Positions 14,426 through 22,983 of a stretch of 64,000 nucleotides of DNA are shown in pieces. Source of the DNA: DASVFB01 sp963766345 (lineage in GTDB: Bacteria > Actinomycetota > Thermoleophilia > Gaiellales > Gaiellaceae). Positions within the stretch are counted from its first letter, which is position 1. Each line of letters begins with the position of its first letter. The translations under genes were made by a program, and so were the position numbers. Location: positions 1 through 64,000 of the forward strand of contig CAVXZL010000011.1 in the NCBI GenBank assembly GCA_963766345.1. The letters are read 5' to 3'. The notes beneath the pieces are model-generated. The model did not search any database, was not told the origin of the DNA, and was given only the letters and a program-made list of their open reading frames with translations.

Positions 14426-16156
14426 ATGCGGCCGGCAAATCTCCATGGTCGCCCCGTCGTTGCGGCGTGGCGCCGCCTCATCAGGGAGGACGACGGCGTC
14501 GCCCTCGTCCTGGCGCTCGTCACCATGCTCGTGCTGACGATCACGCTGACGTCGGTCATCTTCATGACCGCGGCGGGTGCGCGCGACGCGCAGCGCTCCA
14601 ACGCGGGCCAGCGCGCCTATTCGCTTGCGGAGTCGGGCGTCAACAACGCGCTCGCGGTCCTCGAGGCGAACTATCCCGGCACGTTGGGATACCCGGGCGA
14701 CAACACGCTCCTCACGACGTGCCCGGCATCCCTCCCGACGGTATGTCCGTTCACGACGACGTACGCGTCGGGGACGGTCCAGTGGTCCGGGAAGCTGGAC
14801 GGTGCCGCCGCCGGCGCCGGTTGGGCCGACCAGTGGAACATCACCTCGACCGCGACGGTGAAGAACCCGACGGGTCCCTCGGCCGCGCCGATCAAGCGAA
14901 CGGTGACGGCGATCGTGCCCGTGATCAAGCCGCCGATCGCTCCGATCAAGCGCAACAACCCTCTCAACTTCATCTACGGGAACGTGGTCACGTTCCTGCA
15001 GAGCGGGACGGTCGCGTCGCCGGTCTACACGACCACCGATCTCGTCATGCAGAACACCTCGGTGATCAGCGAGTGGATCGGCAACGCCGCCGGCAATCCC
15101 AACAAGGTGGCGGTCGGTGGGAACTTCTACGAGCAGCAGAACGCGAACAAGGCCGGGCACCTCAACGGCACCGCGTCGCCGACGAACGAGCTCGGCGAGA
15201 TGTACGTCCAGGGACAGTGCTCGACGAAGTCGAACTCCGTCACGCTGCACACGTGCGCGTGGGGATCGGCCGATCAGATCTGGGCGACGACGCACGGCAA
15301 CGTGATCCCGCCGAACTTCCTCGACTACATCCCGAAGTTCACCTGCTGCTCCCCGTACCCGTACCACGCGTCCCTCGCGCCGCTCGAGGCGTCGCGCAGC
15401 AGCATGGGCGAGGCGTATCGCACGGCAGATCTCGGTCCTCTCGCTCCGTGCACGACCGGCTCGCTGCCGGCGTCGGTCTTCCCGAACAAGTTCGACACGG
15501 CCTCCGGCGCCGACCTCGACATCAACAACAGTGCCACGCCCTCCCCGAGCGCCGCGATCAGTCTCACTCCTGCCGGGGTCTCCTACTCCTGCAAGTCGAG
15601 AGGCGGGACGCTCTCCTGGAACGGCACGAACAAGCTGACGGTGGACGGGACCGTCTTCATCGACGGCAGCGTCACGGTCACGAGCCCTCCCGCCAACCAG
15701 GCGACCGTAACGGGCCAGGGAACGCTCGTCCTGACAGGCACCTTCATGATGAAGAACGCGCTGCTCTGCGTGAGGACGACCGGCAGCGGCAACAGCACCC
15801 ACTGCGACACGTCGGCCGGAGCGTGGGACCCGAACGTGAGCGCGCTCATCGTCATGGCGGACGGTGACGGCGGCTACGACACGACGCAGAGCCAGGCGAA
15901 CAACGTCATCGCCGGCCAGGGCATCAACGTCAAGAGCTCCGACTTCCAGGGCGGGCTCATCGCCAACAAGGACATTCAGATCGACACGACGTCGAGGGTT
16001 CAGGGCCCGATGATCAGCGTCTACCACACGATCAACGCCGGACAGTCGAACACCGTGACCTTCCCGCCGATCCTCTTCGCTCCGTCGGGCGCGAGCATCC
16101 TCGGACCTCCGCCCGTCCCCAGGCTCCTTCCCCCACAACAGTTCGGAGGCGGCTAG
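14426..16156 (+). CDS. PilX-like large pilus-assembly protein with beta-rich C-terminus
   Basis: 576 aa; first gene of the pilus operon. An N-terminal segment EDDGVALVLALVTMLVLTIT continues LTSVIFMTAAGARDAQRSNA, GQRAYSLAESGVNNAL. This is the PilX-type hydrophobic helix plus an amphipathic stretch with the A-x-x-A-E-S-G-x-x-x-A pattern. The long exported part has several Cys residues and a C-terminal strand-rich region (TVDGTVFIDGSVTVT, TGQGTLVLTGTFMMKN, IAGQGINVKSSDFQGGLIAN) resembling a right-handed beta-helix/bactofilin-like fold. PilX proteins sit in minor-pilin tip complexes; here the size suggests a tip or adhesive role. ATG 14426 is the nearest start before the membrane segment. Confidence 0.75.
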   Translation: MRPANLHGRPVVAAWRRLIREDDGVALVLALVTMLVLTITLTSVIFMTAAGARDAQRSNAGQRAYSLAESGVNNALAVLEANYPGTLGYPGDNTLLTTCPASLPTVCPFTTTYASGTVQWSGKLDGAAAGAGWADQWNITSTATVKNPTGPSAAPIKRTVTAIVPVIKPPIAPIKRNNPLNFIYGNVVTFLQSGTVASPVYTTTDLVMQNTSVISEWIGNAAGNPNKVAVGGNFYEQQNANKAGHLNGTASPTNELGEMYVQGQCSTKSNSVTLHTCAWGSADQIWATTHGNVIPPNFLDYIPKFTCCSPYPYHASLAPLEASRSSMGEAYRTADLGPLAPCTTGSLPASVFPNKFDTASGADLDINNSATPSPSAAISLTPAGVSYSCKSRGGTLSWNGTNKLTVDGTVFIDGSVTVTSPPANQATVTGQGTLVLTGTFMMKNALLCVRTTGSGNSTHCDTSAGAWDPNVSALIVMADGDGGYDTTQSQANNVIAGQGINVKSSDFQGGLIANKDIQIDTTSRVQGPMISVYHTINAGQSNTVTFPPILFAPSGASILGPPPVPRLLPPQQFGGG

Positions 16157-16160
16157 CCCC

Positions 16161-17399
16161 ATGACAGACAACTCGATCGATACACCAGTGGCATCCGCCG
16201 ACGAGCAGGAGAACCTCCAGAAGATTCTCAGCGTCGCCGTTGCGCGCGGCGCCAGCGACGTCCACCTGAAGGTCGGCCGGCCGCCGATCGTGCGGTACGA
16301 CGGCCACCTCGAGCCTCTTCGCGGTTTCGCCGAGCTCGGCTCGTACGAGCTCGAGAACGTCGTCAACAGGGTCGGCGCGTCGTCGCGCTCGCGGCTCTCC
16401 ATGTTCGAACGCACCGGCGAGCTCGACACGGCGTACCAGCCGCAAGGCCTGCCGCGCTTCCGCGTCAACGCGTTCAGGCAGCGCGGTGAGGTCTCGCTCG
16501 CGTTCCGCATCATTCCCCGCCAGGTGCCCGACTTCAAGAGCCTGCGCCTTCCCCCCGGCGTCGAGACGCTCTCGGACGAGCATCGCGGGCTGATCCTCGT
16601 CACCGGCGCCACGGGCGCCGGAAAGACGACGACACTCGCCGCGATGGTCGGTCACATCAACGCGACCCGCCGGCAGCACATCGTCACGATCGAGGACCCG
16701 ATCGAGATCCTGCACGAGGACGCGAGCTGCATCGTCAACCAGCGCGAGGTCGGGATCGACACGGAGTCGTTCAACGAGGCACTCAGGCGCGCGCTGCGAC
16801 AGGACCCGGACGTGATCCTGATCGGCGAGCTGCGCGACAGCGAGACGGCGGAGACTGCGTTGCAGGCCGCAGAGTCGGGTCACCTCGTCCTCTCGACGAT
16901 GCACACGGTCGACGCGTCCGAAACGCTCGGCCGCCTCGTCGAGTTCTTCCCCGCGATCAAGCAGCCTCAGATCCGTTCGATCCTCGCGGGCGTGCTCAAG
17001 GGCGTCGTCTCGCAGCGCCTGCTGCCGCGCGTGGGCGGAGGCCGTGTGGCAGCCGTCGAGGTCATGGTGGCGAACAACCGCATCCAGGAGTTGATTCGCG
17101 AGAACAAGCCCGAGTTCGTGCCCGAGGCGATCGCAGAAGGCGCCTTCTTCCAGATGCAGACGATGACGAAGGCGTTGATCGACCACGTCGTGCGCGGCGA
17201 CGTCGACCACGAGACCGCGGCGAACGCGGCTCCCAACCGCCACGACTTCCTGATCGCGCTCGACCGCGCGCTCAAGGAGCACGAGCAGCGCGAGAAGGAG
17301 GCGGAGGCGGAGGCCGCGAAGGCCGCCGAGTCGGACGACGAGACGGCCGGCAACGACGGGCACGTGTTGCGCATCGGCAACAAGCGCGAAGTCGCGTGA
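16161..17399 (+). CDS. pilT: PilT/PilU-type twitching ATPase, first copy
   Basis: 412 aa retraction-type ATPase. PilT N-domain (ARGASDVHLKVGRPPIVRYD), Walker A GATGAGKTT near residues 149-157, Asp box TIEDPIEILHED, Walker B DPDVILIGELRD, His box STMHTVDA. After the core it carries an extra helix and a Glu/Lys/Ala-rich acidic tail (KEHEQREKEAEAEAAKAA) absent from the second copy. PilT hexamers drive pilus retraction at the inner face of the membrane. It lies between two pseudopilin-like genes and ends in a TGATG overlap with the next gene. It could be a PilU-like accessory motor. Confidence 0.9.
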   Translation: MTDNSIDTPVASADEQENLQKILSVAVARGASDVHLKVGRPPIVRYDGHLEPLRGFAELGSYELENVVNRVGASSRSRLSMFERTGELDTAYQPQGLPRFRVNAFRQRGEVSLAFRIIPRQVPDFKSLRLPPGVETLSDEHRGLILVTGATGAGKTTTLAAMVGHINATRRQHIVTIEDPIEILHEDASCIVNQREVGIDTESFNEALRRALRQDPDVILIGELRDSETAETALQAAESGHLVLSTMHTVDASETLGRLVEFFPAIKQPQIRSILAGVLKGVVSQRLLPRVGGGRVAAVEVMVANNRIQELIRENKPEFVPEAIAEGAFFQMQTMTKALIDHVVRGDVDHETAANAAPNRHDFLIALDRALKEHEQREKEAEAEAAKAAESDDETAGNDGHVLRIGNKREVA

Positions 17400-18688
17400 T
17401 GCCGCGGCACGCTTCCGCGGAGGACGGCTTCACGCTGCCCGAGCTGCTCGTCGTGCTCCTGATCGTCGGGGTCGTACTGGGCGGGCTGACCCAGCTCTTC
17501 ACCTCCGCGGTCAAGTCTGCGACCGACCAGACCAGGCGGGTCGACGCCCAGCAGGATGCGCGGGTCGCGCTCGACCGCCTGCGGCGCGAGATCCATTGCG
17601 GCTCGACCCTCACGTACTCCGCGACCTCGGTCACGGTCGCGCTGCCGTCGTACTGCCCGTCGGTGCCGAAGACGACTCTCGGCTCCGACGTCACCTTGCC
17701 GAGCGCGACGATCGGAGTCGGCAGCACGGCGGGGTTCAACTCCGGGACGAACACCGTCTCGTTCGGCTCGTCGGGCACCGTTACGTGCACGGGCACGACG
17801 TCGACGTCCTTTACCGGCTGCAGCGGCGGGACGGCCGGGACCTATCCGTCGGGCTCGGCCGTGACGAGCCCCGTCACGTGGTGCGCCACGACGAGCGGTC
17901 CGCCGTACCGCCTCATGCGGTACGCCGCGAACGCGTCCGTCGCCGGGGCAGCCTGCACTGGTGCCGGCGGAGTCACGACAACGAAATGGCTCGTGTCGAG
18001 CTCGGTCTTCAGCTCGTACACGCGTCCGCCGTCGGCCGTCGGCGCGCCGACCTTCTCGGTCGGCGGCGGCGGGACGATCCAGCCGGGCGCCTATTACTAC
18101 GATGTCACAGCGGTCACCCCGAACGGGGAGTTCTCCGGTACGACGACGGCGACGAGTGTCGCCAGCGGCTCGAACAACGCCGTCACGCTCAACTGGAGCG
18201 CGTACACCGACCCGAGCGGAGCGGCAGCCACGGAGTACCGGATCTACGGCCGCGACAACGGCAGCACCACCGCAGAGGGTCTGCGGCTGCTCGGGACGGT
18301 CGGCGGGGGCACGACCTCGTACACGGACACCGGGCCGGCGCTCACGAGCCTGACCAGCAGCGTCACGCTCCCCGCCGGGACGATTCCGGTCGGCGACACG
18401 TCGAAGTTCACCTGGCCGGCGAACACGATCTCGTTCGGGTCGTCGGGGATCGTGACCTGCACGGGGAAGACGTCCACCGCCTTCCTCGGCTGTAGCGGCG
18501 GAACCGGCGGGCCCTATCCGTCGGGCACGACCGTGCAGCAGGAACGGACTGCGGCGAGCCCCGCCGACCCGGCCCCGCCGCTCGCGACCCTGAACGTCTC
18601 GCTCGTGGTGGACGAGACGCCGGCGGACGCCGTGCAGCGCTTCACGCTGCAGGACGCGATCTCACTCCGGAACAGCGGGCGCTTCTGA
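17399..18688 (+). CDS. PilW-like pseudopilin with large multidomain head
   Basis: 429 aa. Class III signal DGFTLPELLVVLLIVGVVLG with cleavage after the Gly, Phe+1 and Glu+5 present. The head is unusual. A module TLPSATIGVG...TVSFGSSGTVTCTG...FTGCSGG (about 98-150) recurs later as TLPAGTIPVG...TISFGSSGIVTCTG...FLGCSGG (about 320-378). Between them is a fibronectin-III-like domain (GAYYYDVTAVTPNGEFSG; ATEYRIYGRDNGS; GTTSYTDTGPA). Repeated beta modules suggest a tip adhesin. The ATG at 17399 overlaps the previous TGA; GTG 17396 is an alternative. Confidence 0.82.
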   Translation: MPRHASAEDGFTLPELLVVLLIVGVVLGGLTQLFTSAVKSATDQTRRVDAQQDARVALDRLRREIHCGSTLTYSATSVTVALPSYCPSVPKTTLGSDVTLPSATIGVGSTAGFNSGTNTVSFGSSGTVTCTGTTSTSFTGCSGGTAGTYPSGSAVTSPVTWCATTSGPPYRLMRYAANASVAGAACTGAGGVTTTKWLVSSSVFSSYTRPPSAVGAPTFSVGGGGTIQPGAYYYDVTAVTPNGEFSGTTTATSVASGSNNAVTLNWSAYTDPSGAAATEYRIYGRDNGSTTAEGLRLLGTVGGGTTSYTDTGPALTSLTSSVTLPAGTIPVGDTSKFTWPANTISFGSSGIVTCTGKTSTAFLGCSGGTGGPYPSGTTVQQERTAASPADPAPPLATLNVSLVVDETPADAVQRFTLQDAISLRNSGRF

Positions 18689-18689
18689 G

Positions 18690-19436
18690 ATGGCGGCGAC
18701 CGTTGCAGCCATCGCGCTCGTGCCGGGCCTCGCGTTCGGGAGCTTCCTGAACGTCGTCGCCGCCCGGGTCCCGCTGCGCCGCTCGCTCGTCAGCCCGGGC
18801 TCGGCCTGCATGGCCTGCACGACGCCGCTCGCGTGGTACGACAACGTCCCGCTGCTCTCGTTCGCGCTGCTGCGCGGGAAGTGTCGCCACTGCGCCGCGC
18901 CGATCCCGTGGCGGTACCCGCTCGTGGAGGCGACGACGGCGGTTCTCATCGCCGCGTGCGTGCTGCGCTTCGGGCTCACGTGGAACGCAGCCGTCGCCGC
19001 GTTCTTCTGCGCTGCGCTGGTCGCCGTCTCCGCGACGGACGCGGAACGGCACATCATCCCGAACAGGATCGTCCTGCCGGCGACAGTCGTGGTGCTCGCG
19101 GCGAACACGATGCTCAACCCGTCGGTGGAGTGGGCGGCTGCCGGGCTCGGCGCCGCGCTCTTCCTCTTCGTCGCTGCGCTCGCCTACCCGGCCGGCATGG
19201 GGATGGGCGACGTCAAGCTCGCAGTCCTGCTCGGCGTCGCGGTGGGACGCACGGTTCCCGTCGCGATGATGGTCGGGATGGTCTCCGCGCTCGTGCCGTC
19301 GGTCGTCCTGTTCGCCCGTTACGGGAGCGCCGCGCGGAAGATGAGGATCCCGTTCGGGCCCTTCCTCGCGTTCGGCGGCGTCGTCGCTCTCTTCGCAGGT
19401 CAGGCGCTGTTCGACGCGTACCTGAGCCTCATGTGA
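18690..19436 (+). CDS. pilD: Type IV prepilin peptidase
   Basis: 248 aa polytopic membrane aspartic protease that cleaves prepilin leaders (and in many homologues N-methylates). It has the N-terminal GSFLNVVAARVP, two Cys pairs (CMAC, CRHC) in the cytoplasmic zinc-binding loop, and the catalytic Asp residues in ATDAERHIIPN and GMGMGDVKLA. About eight hydrophobic segments are visible. It acts on PilA and the pseudopilins in this operon. It starts one base after the stop of the PilW-like gene and overlaps pilB by one base at 19436. Confidence 0.94.
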   Translation: MAATVAAIALVPGLAFGSFLNVVAARVPLRRSLVSPGSACMACTTPLAWYDNVPLLSFALLRGKCRHCAAPIPWRYPLVEATTAVLIAACVLRFGLTWNAAVAAFFCAALVAVSATDAERHIIPNRIVLPATVVVLAANTMLNPSVEWAAAGLGAALFLFVAALAYPAGMGMGDVKLAVLLGVAVGRTVPVAMMVGMVSALVPSVVLFARYGSAARKMRIPFGPFLAFGGVVALFAGQALFDAYLSLM

Positions 19437-21112
19437 TGGATGCGGCGAGAGACCTCGACAGCCAGCCCAACCTGAGCCTCGTCAGCGGCGACGAGGCCGC
19501 GGAGAGGGAAGCGGGCGATTCGTCGTCATCGACGAGCCAGGCCCTCGCGGGCGGGCTCGACGTGGCGCGGAGTCTCGCGGAGAAGTACCACCTTCCGCTC
19601 GTCGACCTCGCCGTCGCCGGAGTCGACGGCGGGGCCATCAAGATGATCGCGCTGCCGGTGCTCAACCGTGTCGTCGCGATTCCGTTCTCCGTCCACGGCG
19701 GCAAGGTGAAGGTCGCGATCACCGACCCGCAGGACGTGCGCGGTCTCGACGAGCTGCGGCTTGCGACGCGCATGCCGGTGGAGTTCTTCGTCGCCGCCAA
19801 GAACGACGTCCTGACCGAGCTTCGCCGCCTGTCGCGTGCTGCAGAGGCGGTGAACACGGCCTTCGCCGAGGAGATCGAAGCCGTCGACATGGGTGAGGAC
19901 GTCGACGAGGACCTCGAGGTCGACGACGGCATCTCGGACGCGCCGCTCGTGCGCCTGGTCAACTCGATGATCTTCCAGGCGGCCGAGGACGGTGCGAGCG
20001 ACATCCACGTCGAGCCGCAGGAGAGCGAGGTCATCGTGCGCTATCGGATCGACGGAGTGCTCCACATCGCACACCGCGTCCCGAAGAAGCTGGCCTCCGG
20101 TCTGACGACGCGGCTCAAGGTGCTCGCGAAGCTCGACATCGCCGAGCGCCGGAAGCCGCAGGACGGCCGGATCTCGCTGAACGCCGCCGCGGCCGGACGC
20201 ATGCTCGACATCCGCGTCGCGACCCTTCCGACGGTCGAAGGCGAGTCGGTGACCATGCGACTGCTCGACAAGTCGCGCGAGGTGCCTACCCTCGGCGAGC
20301 TCGGCCTGTCCGACGCGATGAGCGCCGAACTGGCCGCCGTCGTCGCGCGCCCGACGGGGTCGCTCCTCGTGACGGGCCCGACCGGCTCGGGAAAGTCGAC
20401 GACTCTCTACGCGGCACTGAATTCGATCAGCCGGCCGGAGATCAACATCATCACGGTCGAGGACCCGGTCGAGTACCGGGTCGGCGGCATCAATCAGATA
20501 CAGATCAACCCTCGCGCGGGGCTGACCTTCGCGACCGCGCTGCGCTCGATTCTCCGGTCCGACCCCGACGTGATCATGGTCGGCGAGATCCGCGACGGCG
20601 AGACCGCGCGCATCTCGATCGAGGCCGCACTGACGGGACACTTCGTGCTCTCGACGTTGCACACGAACGACGCTCCCTCTGCGGTCACGCGGCTGAACGA
20701 GATGGGCGTCGAACCGTTCCTCACCGGCGCGGCCGTCTCCGCCGTCCTCGCACAGCGTCTCGCGAGGAAGCTCTGTCCGCACTGTGCCGAGTCGTACACG
20801 CCGACGGCGGACGAGCTGCGCGGGCTCCGCCTGCGAGACGACGGGGCGGCCGAGCTCGAGGGCGCGACGTTCCGCCGCCGTCATGGATGCGGGCGCTGTG
20901 GCCAGACCGGGTATCGCGGCCGCGTGGGCGTCTTCCAGCTGCTCACGATGAACGAGCGCCTCGAGCAACTGGCGGCGGAGAAGGCTCCGCGCGAGGTGAT
21001 CGAGCGCGCCGCCTTCGAGGGCGGCATGCGGACGATGTGGGAGGACGGCGTCGCCAAGGTCGTCGCCGGGATCACGTCCGTCGAAGAGCTCGGCCGCGTC
21101 TGCACCGTCTGA
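19436..21112 (+). CDS. pilB: Type IV pilus extension ATPase PilB
   Basis: 558 aa. A short MshEN-type N-terminal domain (AEKYHLPLVDL, GGKVKVAITDPQDVRGLDEL) lacks the RLG c-di-GMP motif copies seen in the 12432-13259 protein. The ATPase core has ASDIHVEPQESEVIVRYRID, Walker A GPTGSGKST (about 314-322), TVEDPVEYRV, Walker B DPDVIMVGEIRD and STLHTNDAPS. A Cys tetrad (CPHC near 447, CGRC near 485) forms the zinc site typical of PilB/GspE and absent from PilT. It powers pilin insertion. Its start overlaps the pilD stop. Confidence 0.94.
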   Translation: MDAARDLDSQPNLSLVSGDEAAEREAGDSSSSTSQALAGGLDVARSLAEKYHLPLVDLAVAGVDGGAIKMIALPVLNRVVAIPFSVHGGKVKVAITDPQDVRGLDELRLATRMPVEFFVAAKNDVLTELRRLSRAAEAVNTAFAEEIEAVDMGEDVDEDLEVDDGISDAPLVRLVNSMIFQAAEDGASDIHVEPQESEVIVRYRIDGVLHIAHRVPKKLASGLTTRLKVLAKLDIAERRKPQDGRISLNAAAAGRMLDIRVATLPTVEGESVTMRLLDKSREVPTLGELGLSDAMSAELAAVVARPTGSLLVTGPTGSGKSTTLYAALNSISRPEINIITVEDPVEYRVGGINQIQINPRAGLTFATALRSILRSDPDVIMVGEIRDGETARISIEAALTGHFVLSTLHTNDAPSAVTRLNEMGVEPFLTGAAVSAVLAQRLARKLCPHCAESYTPTADELRGLRLRDDGAAELEGATFRRRHGCGRCGQTGYRGRVGVFQLLTMNERLEQLAAEKAPREVIERAAFEGGMRTMWEDGVAKVVAGITSVEELGRVCTV

Positions 21113-21213
21113 CGCGCTCTCGCGCGTCGAAATACCCCAAAAGGGTTGTACAGGCGGGCTGCATTCCGATCGATAACGAACGCGTGCACGCCATCAACCC
21201 GAAGGAGAACCAC

Positions 21214-21651
21214 ATGTCCAAGTTGACGCAGCGGCTCCAGCGTGAAGAGGGCTTCACGCTGATCGAGCTCCTCGTCGTCATCGTGATCATCGGCATCCTG
21301 CTCGCGATCGCGATCCCGTCCTACCTCGGCTTCAAGGATCGCGCGAACCAGCGCGCCGCGTCGGCCGACGTCCGCTCGGCCATCCCGTCGGCCGAGGCCT
21401 ACTACGCGGATCCGGTGCTGGGGAACCAGAGCTACACCGGCATGGACCTTACGAAGCTGAAGGCGATCGACTCCGGCACGAAGCTCGACACGACCGGCGG
21501 TGTGACGGTGTCGACGGACAACCAGACCTACTGCCTCCACATGACGGTCGGCGGTAAGGAGTCCTGGGTCGTCCGCGGAAAGACCCCCGCGGGAACGCCC
21601 CCGGGTGACGTCCAGGAGACGGTTGCAGCCTGCCCGACAGGCGCGTTCTAA
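21214..21651 (+). CDS. pilA: Major type IV pilin
   Basis: 145 aa. Leader MSKLTQRLQREEG cleaved before FTLIELLVVIVIIGILLAIA, with Glu+5 and the classic hydrophobic spine helix, then IPSYLGFKDRANQRAASADV. The head has one C-terminal disulphide pair (Cys in TYCLHM and AACP). A strong AAGGAG ribosome site precedes ATG 21214. A 101-bp gap from pilB and a hairpin after the stop suggest it has its own promoter and high expression, as is usual for the major subunit. Confidence 0.93.
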   Translation: MSKLTQRLQREEGFTLIELLVVIVIIGILLAIAIPSYLGFKDRANQRAASADVRSAIPSAEAYYADPVLGNQSYTGMDLTKLKAIDSGTKLDTTGGVTVSTDNQTYCLHMTVGGKESWVVRGKTPAGTPPGDVQETVAACPTGAF

Positions 21652-21673
21652 ACGGCCGAGAGCCGACGGTGTC

Positions 21674-21699
21674 TGGGGCGCGGCTTCGGCTGCGCCCCA
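21674..21699 (+). terminator. Strong GC hairpin after pilA
   Basis: TGGGGCGC and GCGCCCCA form an 8-bp perfect stem closed by a GC-TTCG-GC tetraloop. There is no U tract, so it may be a processing or attenuation hairpin that separates abundant pilA mRNA from the downstream genes rather than a full terminator. Confidence 0.6.
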
Positions 21700-21803
21700 A
21701 CCGCCACCGCCTCGGACATTGCTGCGGATCCGCGACCCGCGTGGATCGACAGGAATCTCCGACCACCCGCTGACAAGCAGAAGCCAAAAAGGACCGAACA
21801 GAC

Positions 21804-22979
21804 GTGATCGAAACCACCTACAACATCGACGACCTGCTCAACGTGATGTTCGAGCGCAACGCGTCCGACCTGCACCTGACGGCCGGCTCGCCGCCCGTCA
21901 TCCGGGTCACCGGCCGCCTCGAGCGACTGACGGAGCACGAGGAGCTGAGCCCCGACGAGATCCGCACGCTGATGTACAGGATCCTCTCGACCGAGCAGCA
22001 GAAGGTCCTCGAGACGCGCCGGCAGATCGACTTCTCCCACTCGATTCCGGGCCTCGCGCGCTTCCGCGTCAACACCTACTTCCAGCGCTCGAGCGTCGGC
22101 GCCGCCTTCCGGCTCATCCCGGACACGATCAAGTCGCTCCAGCAGCTCGGCATCCCGACGAGGCTCTACGACCTCGCCGACAAGCCGCGCGGCCTCGTGC
22201 TCGTCACGGGCCCGACCGGATCGGGCAAGTCGACGACGCTCGCCGCGCTGCTCCACCACATCAACCACACGAGGCGCGAGCACATCCTCACGATCGAAGA
22301 CCCGATCGAGTTCCTGCACCGGCACGGCTCGTGCATCGTCAACCAGCGCGAGATCGGCCCCGATGCGACGACGTTCGCCGAGGCGCTCCGCTCCGCGTTG
22401 CGGCAGGACCCCGACGTGATCCTCGTCGGCGAGATGCGCGACCTCGAGACGGTCGGCACCGCGCTCACCGCGGCCGAGACGGGTCACCTCGTGTTCGCGA
22501 CGCTGCACACCCAGAGCGCTCCGAGCACGATCGACCGCGTCATCGACGTCTTCCCCGCGGAGCAGCAGGATCAGGTGCGCGTACAGCTCGCGTCGACGCT
22601 TCAGGGCGTCGTGACGCAGAACCTCCTGCCGACGGCGGACGGCATCGGCAGGACCGCGGCACTTGAGGTCCTGATGCCGGACGACGCGGTGCGCAACCTC
22701 ATCCGCCAGGCGAAGATCGAGCAGATCTACTCGGTCATGCAGACGAGCACCTCGCGCGGGATGCAGACGATGGAGCAGTGCCTCGCCGACCTCGTGCTGC
22801 GGCGCGTCATCACCGCCGAGATGGCCTTCTCGCGCTCGTCCCGGCCCGACCAGCTTCGCGGGATCCTCGAGCGTTCGGGCATGACGAATTTCACGACCCC
22901 GGCAGCGGCTGCGAACGGCGGCTTCCCCGGCGACAAGACCCCAACCCAGACCGGCCTGAGGCTCGCGTCGGAGGTGTAG
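21804..22979 (+). CDS. pilT: Twitching motility ATPase PilT, second copy
   Basis: 391 aa with canonical PilT architecture: FERNASDLHLTAGSPPVIRV, Walker A GPTGSGKSTT (about 136-145), TIEDPIEFLH, Walker B DPDVILVGEMRD, ATLHTQSAPSTIDR. The typical C-terminal region follows (RTAALEVLMPDDAVRNLIRQ; MQTSTSRGMQTMEQCLADLV). It lacks the zinc Cys residues and is closer to textbook PilT than the copy at 16161. It is the likely main retraction motor; it begins 152 bp after pilA and leads into pilMNO. Confidence 0.93.
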   Translation: MIETTYNIDDLLNVMFERNASDLHLTAGSPPVIRVTGRLERLTEHEELSPDEIRTLMYRILSTEQQKVLETRRQIDFSHSIPGLARFRVNTYFQRSSVGAAFRLIPDTIKSLQQLGIPTRLYDLADKPRGLVLVTGPTGSGKSTTLAALLHHINHTRREHILTIEDPIEFLHRHGSCIVNQREIGPDATTFAEALRSALRQDPDVILVGEMRDLETVGTALTAAETGHLVFATLHTQSAPSTIDRVIDVFPAEQQDQVRVQLASTLQGVVTQNLLPTADGIGRTAALEVLMPDDAVRNLIRQAKIEQIYSVMQTSTSRGMQTMEQCLADLVLRRVITAEMAFSRSSRPDQLRGILERSGMTNFTTPAAAANGGFPGDKTPTQTGLRLASEV

Positions 22980-22983
22980 AGCA

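Noticed and set aside
14375..16612. A 745-codon minus-strand open frame antisense to the PilX-like and PilT-1 genes
   Set aside because: Composition is Arg/Asp/Val-rich shadow sequence caused by high GC; the plus strand has clear family motifs.
21113..21213. A definite sigma-70 promoter for pilA
   Set aside because: TTGTAC and GATAAC elements are present but the spacing is about 20 nt, too long to claim.
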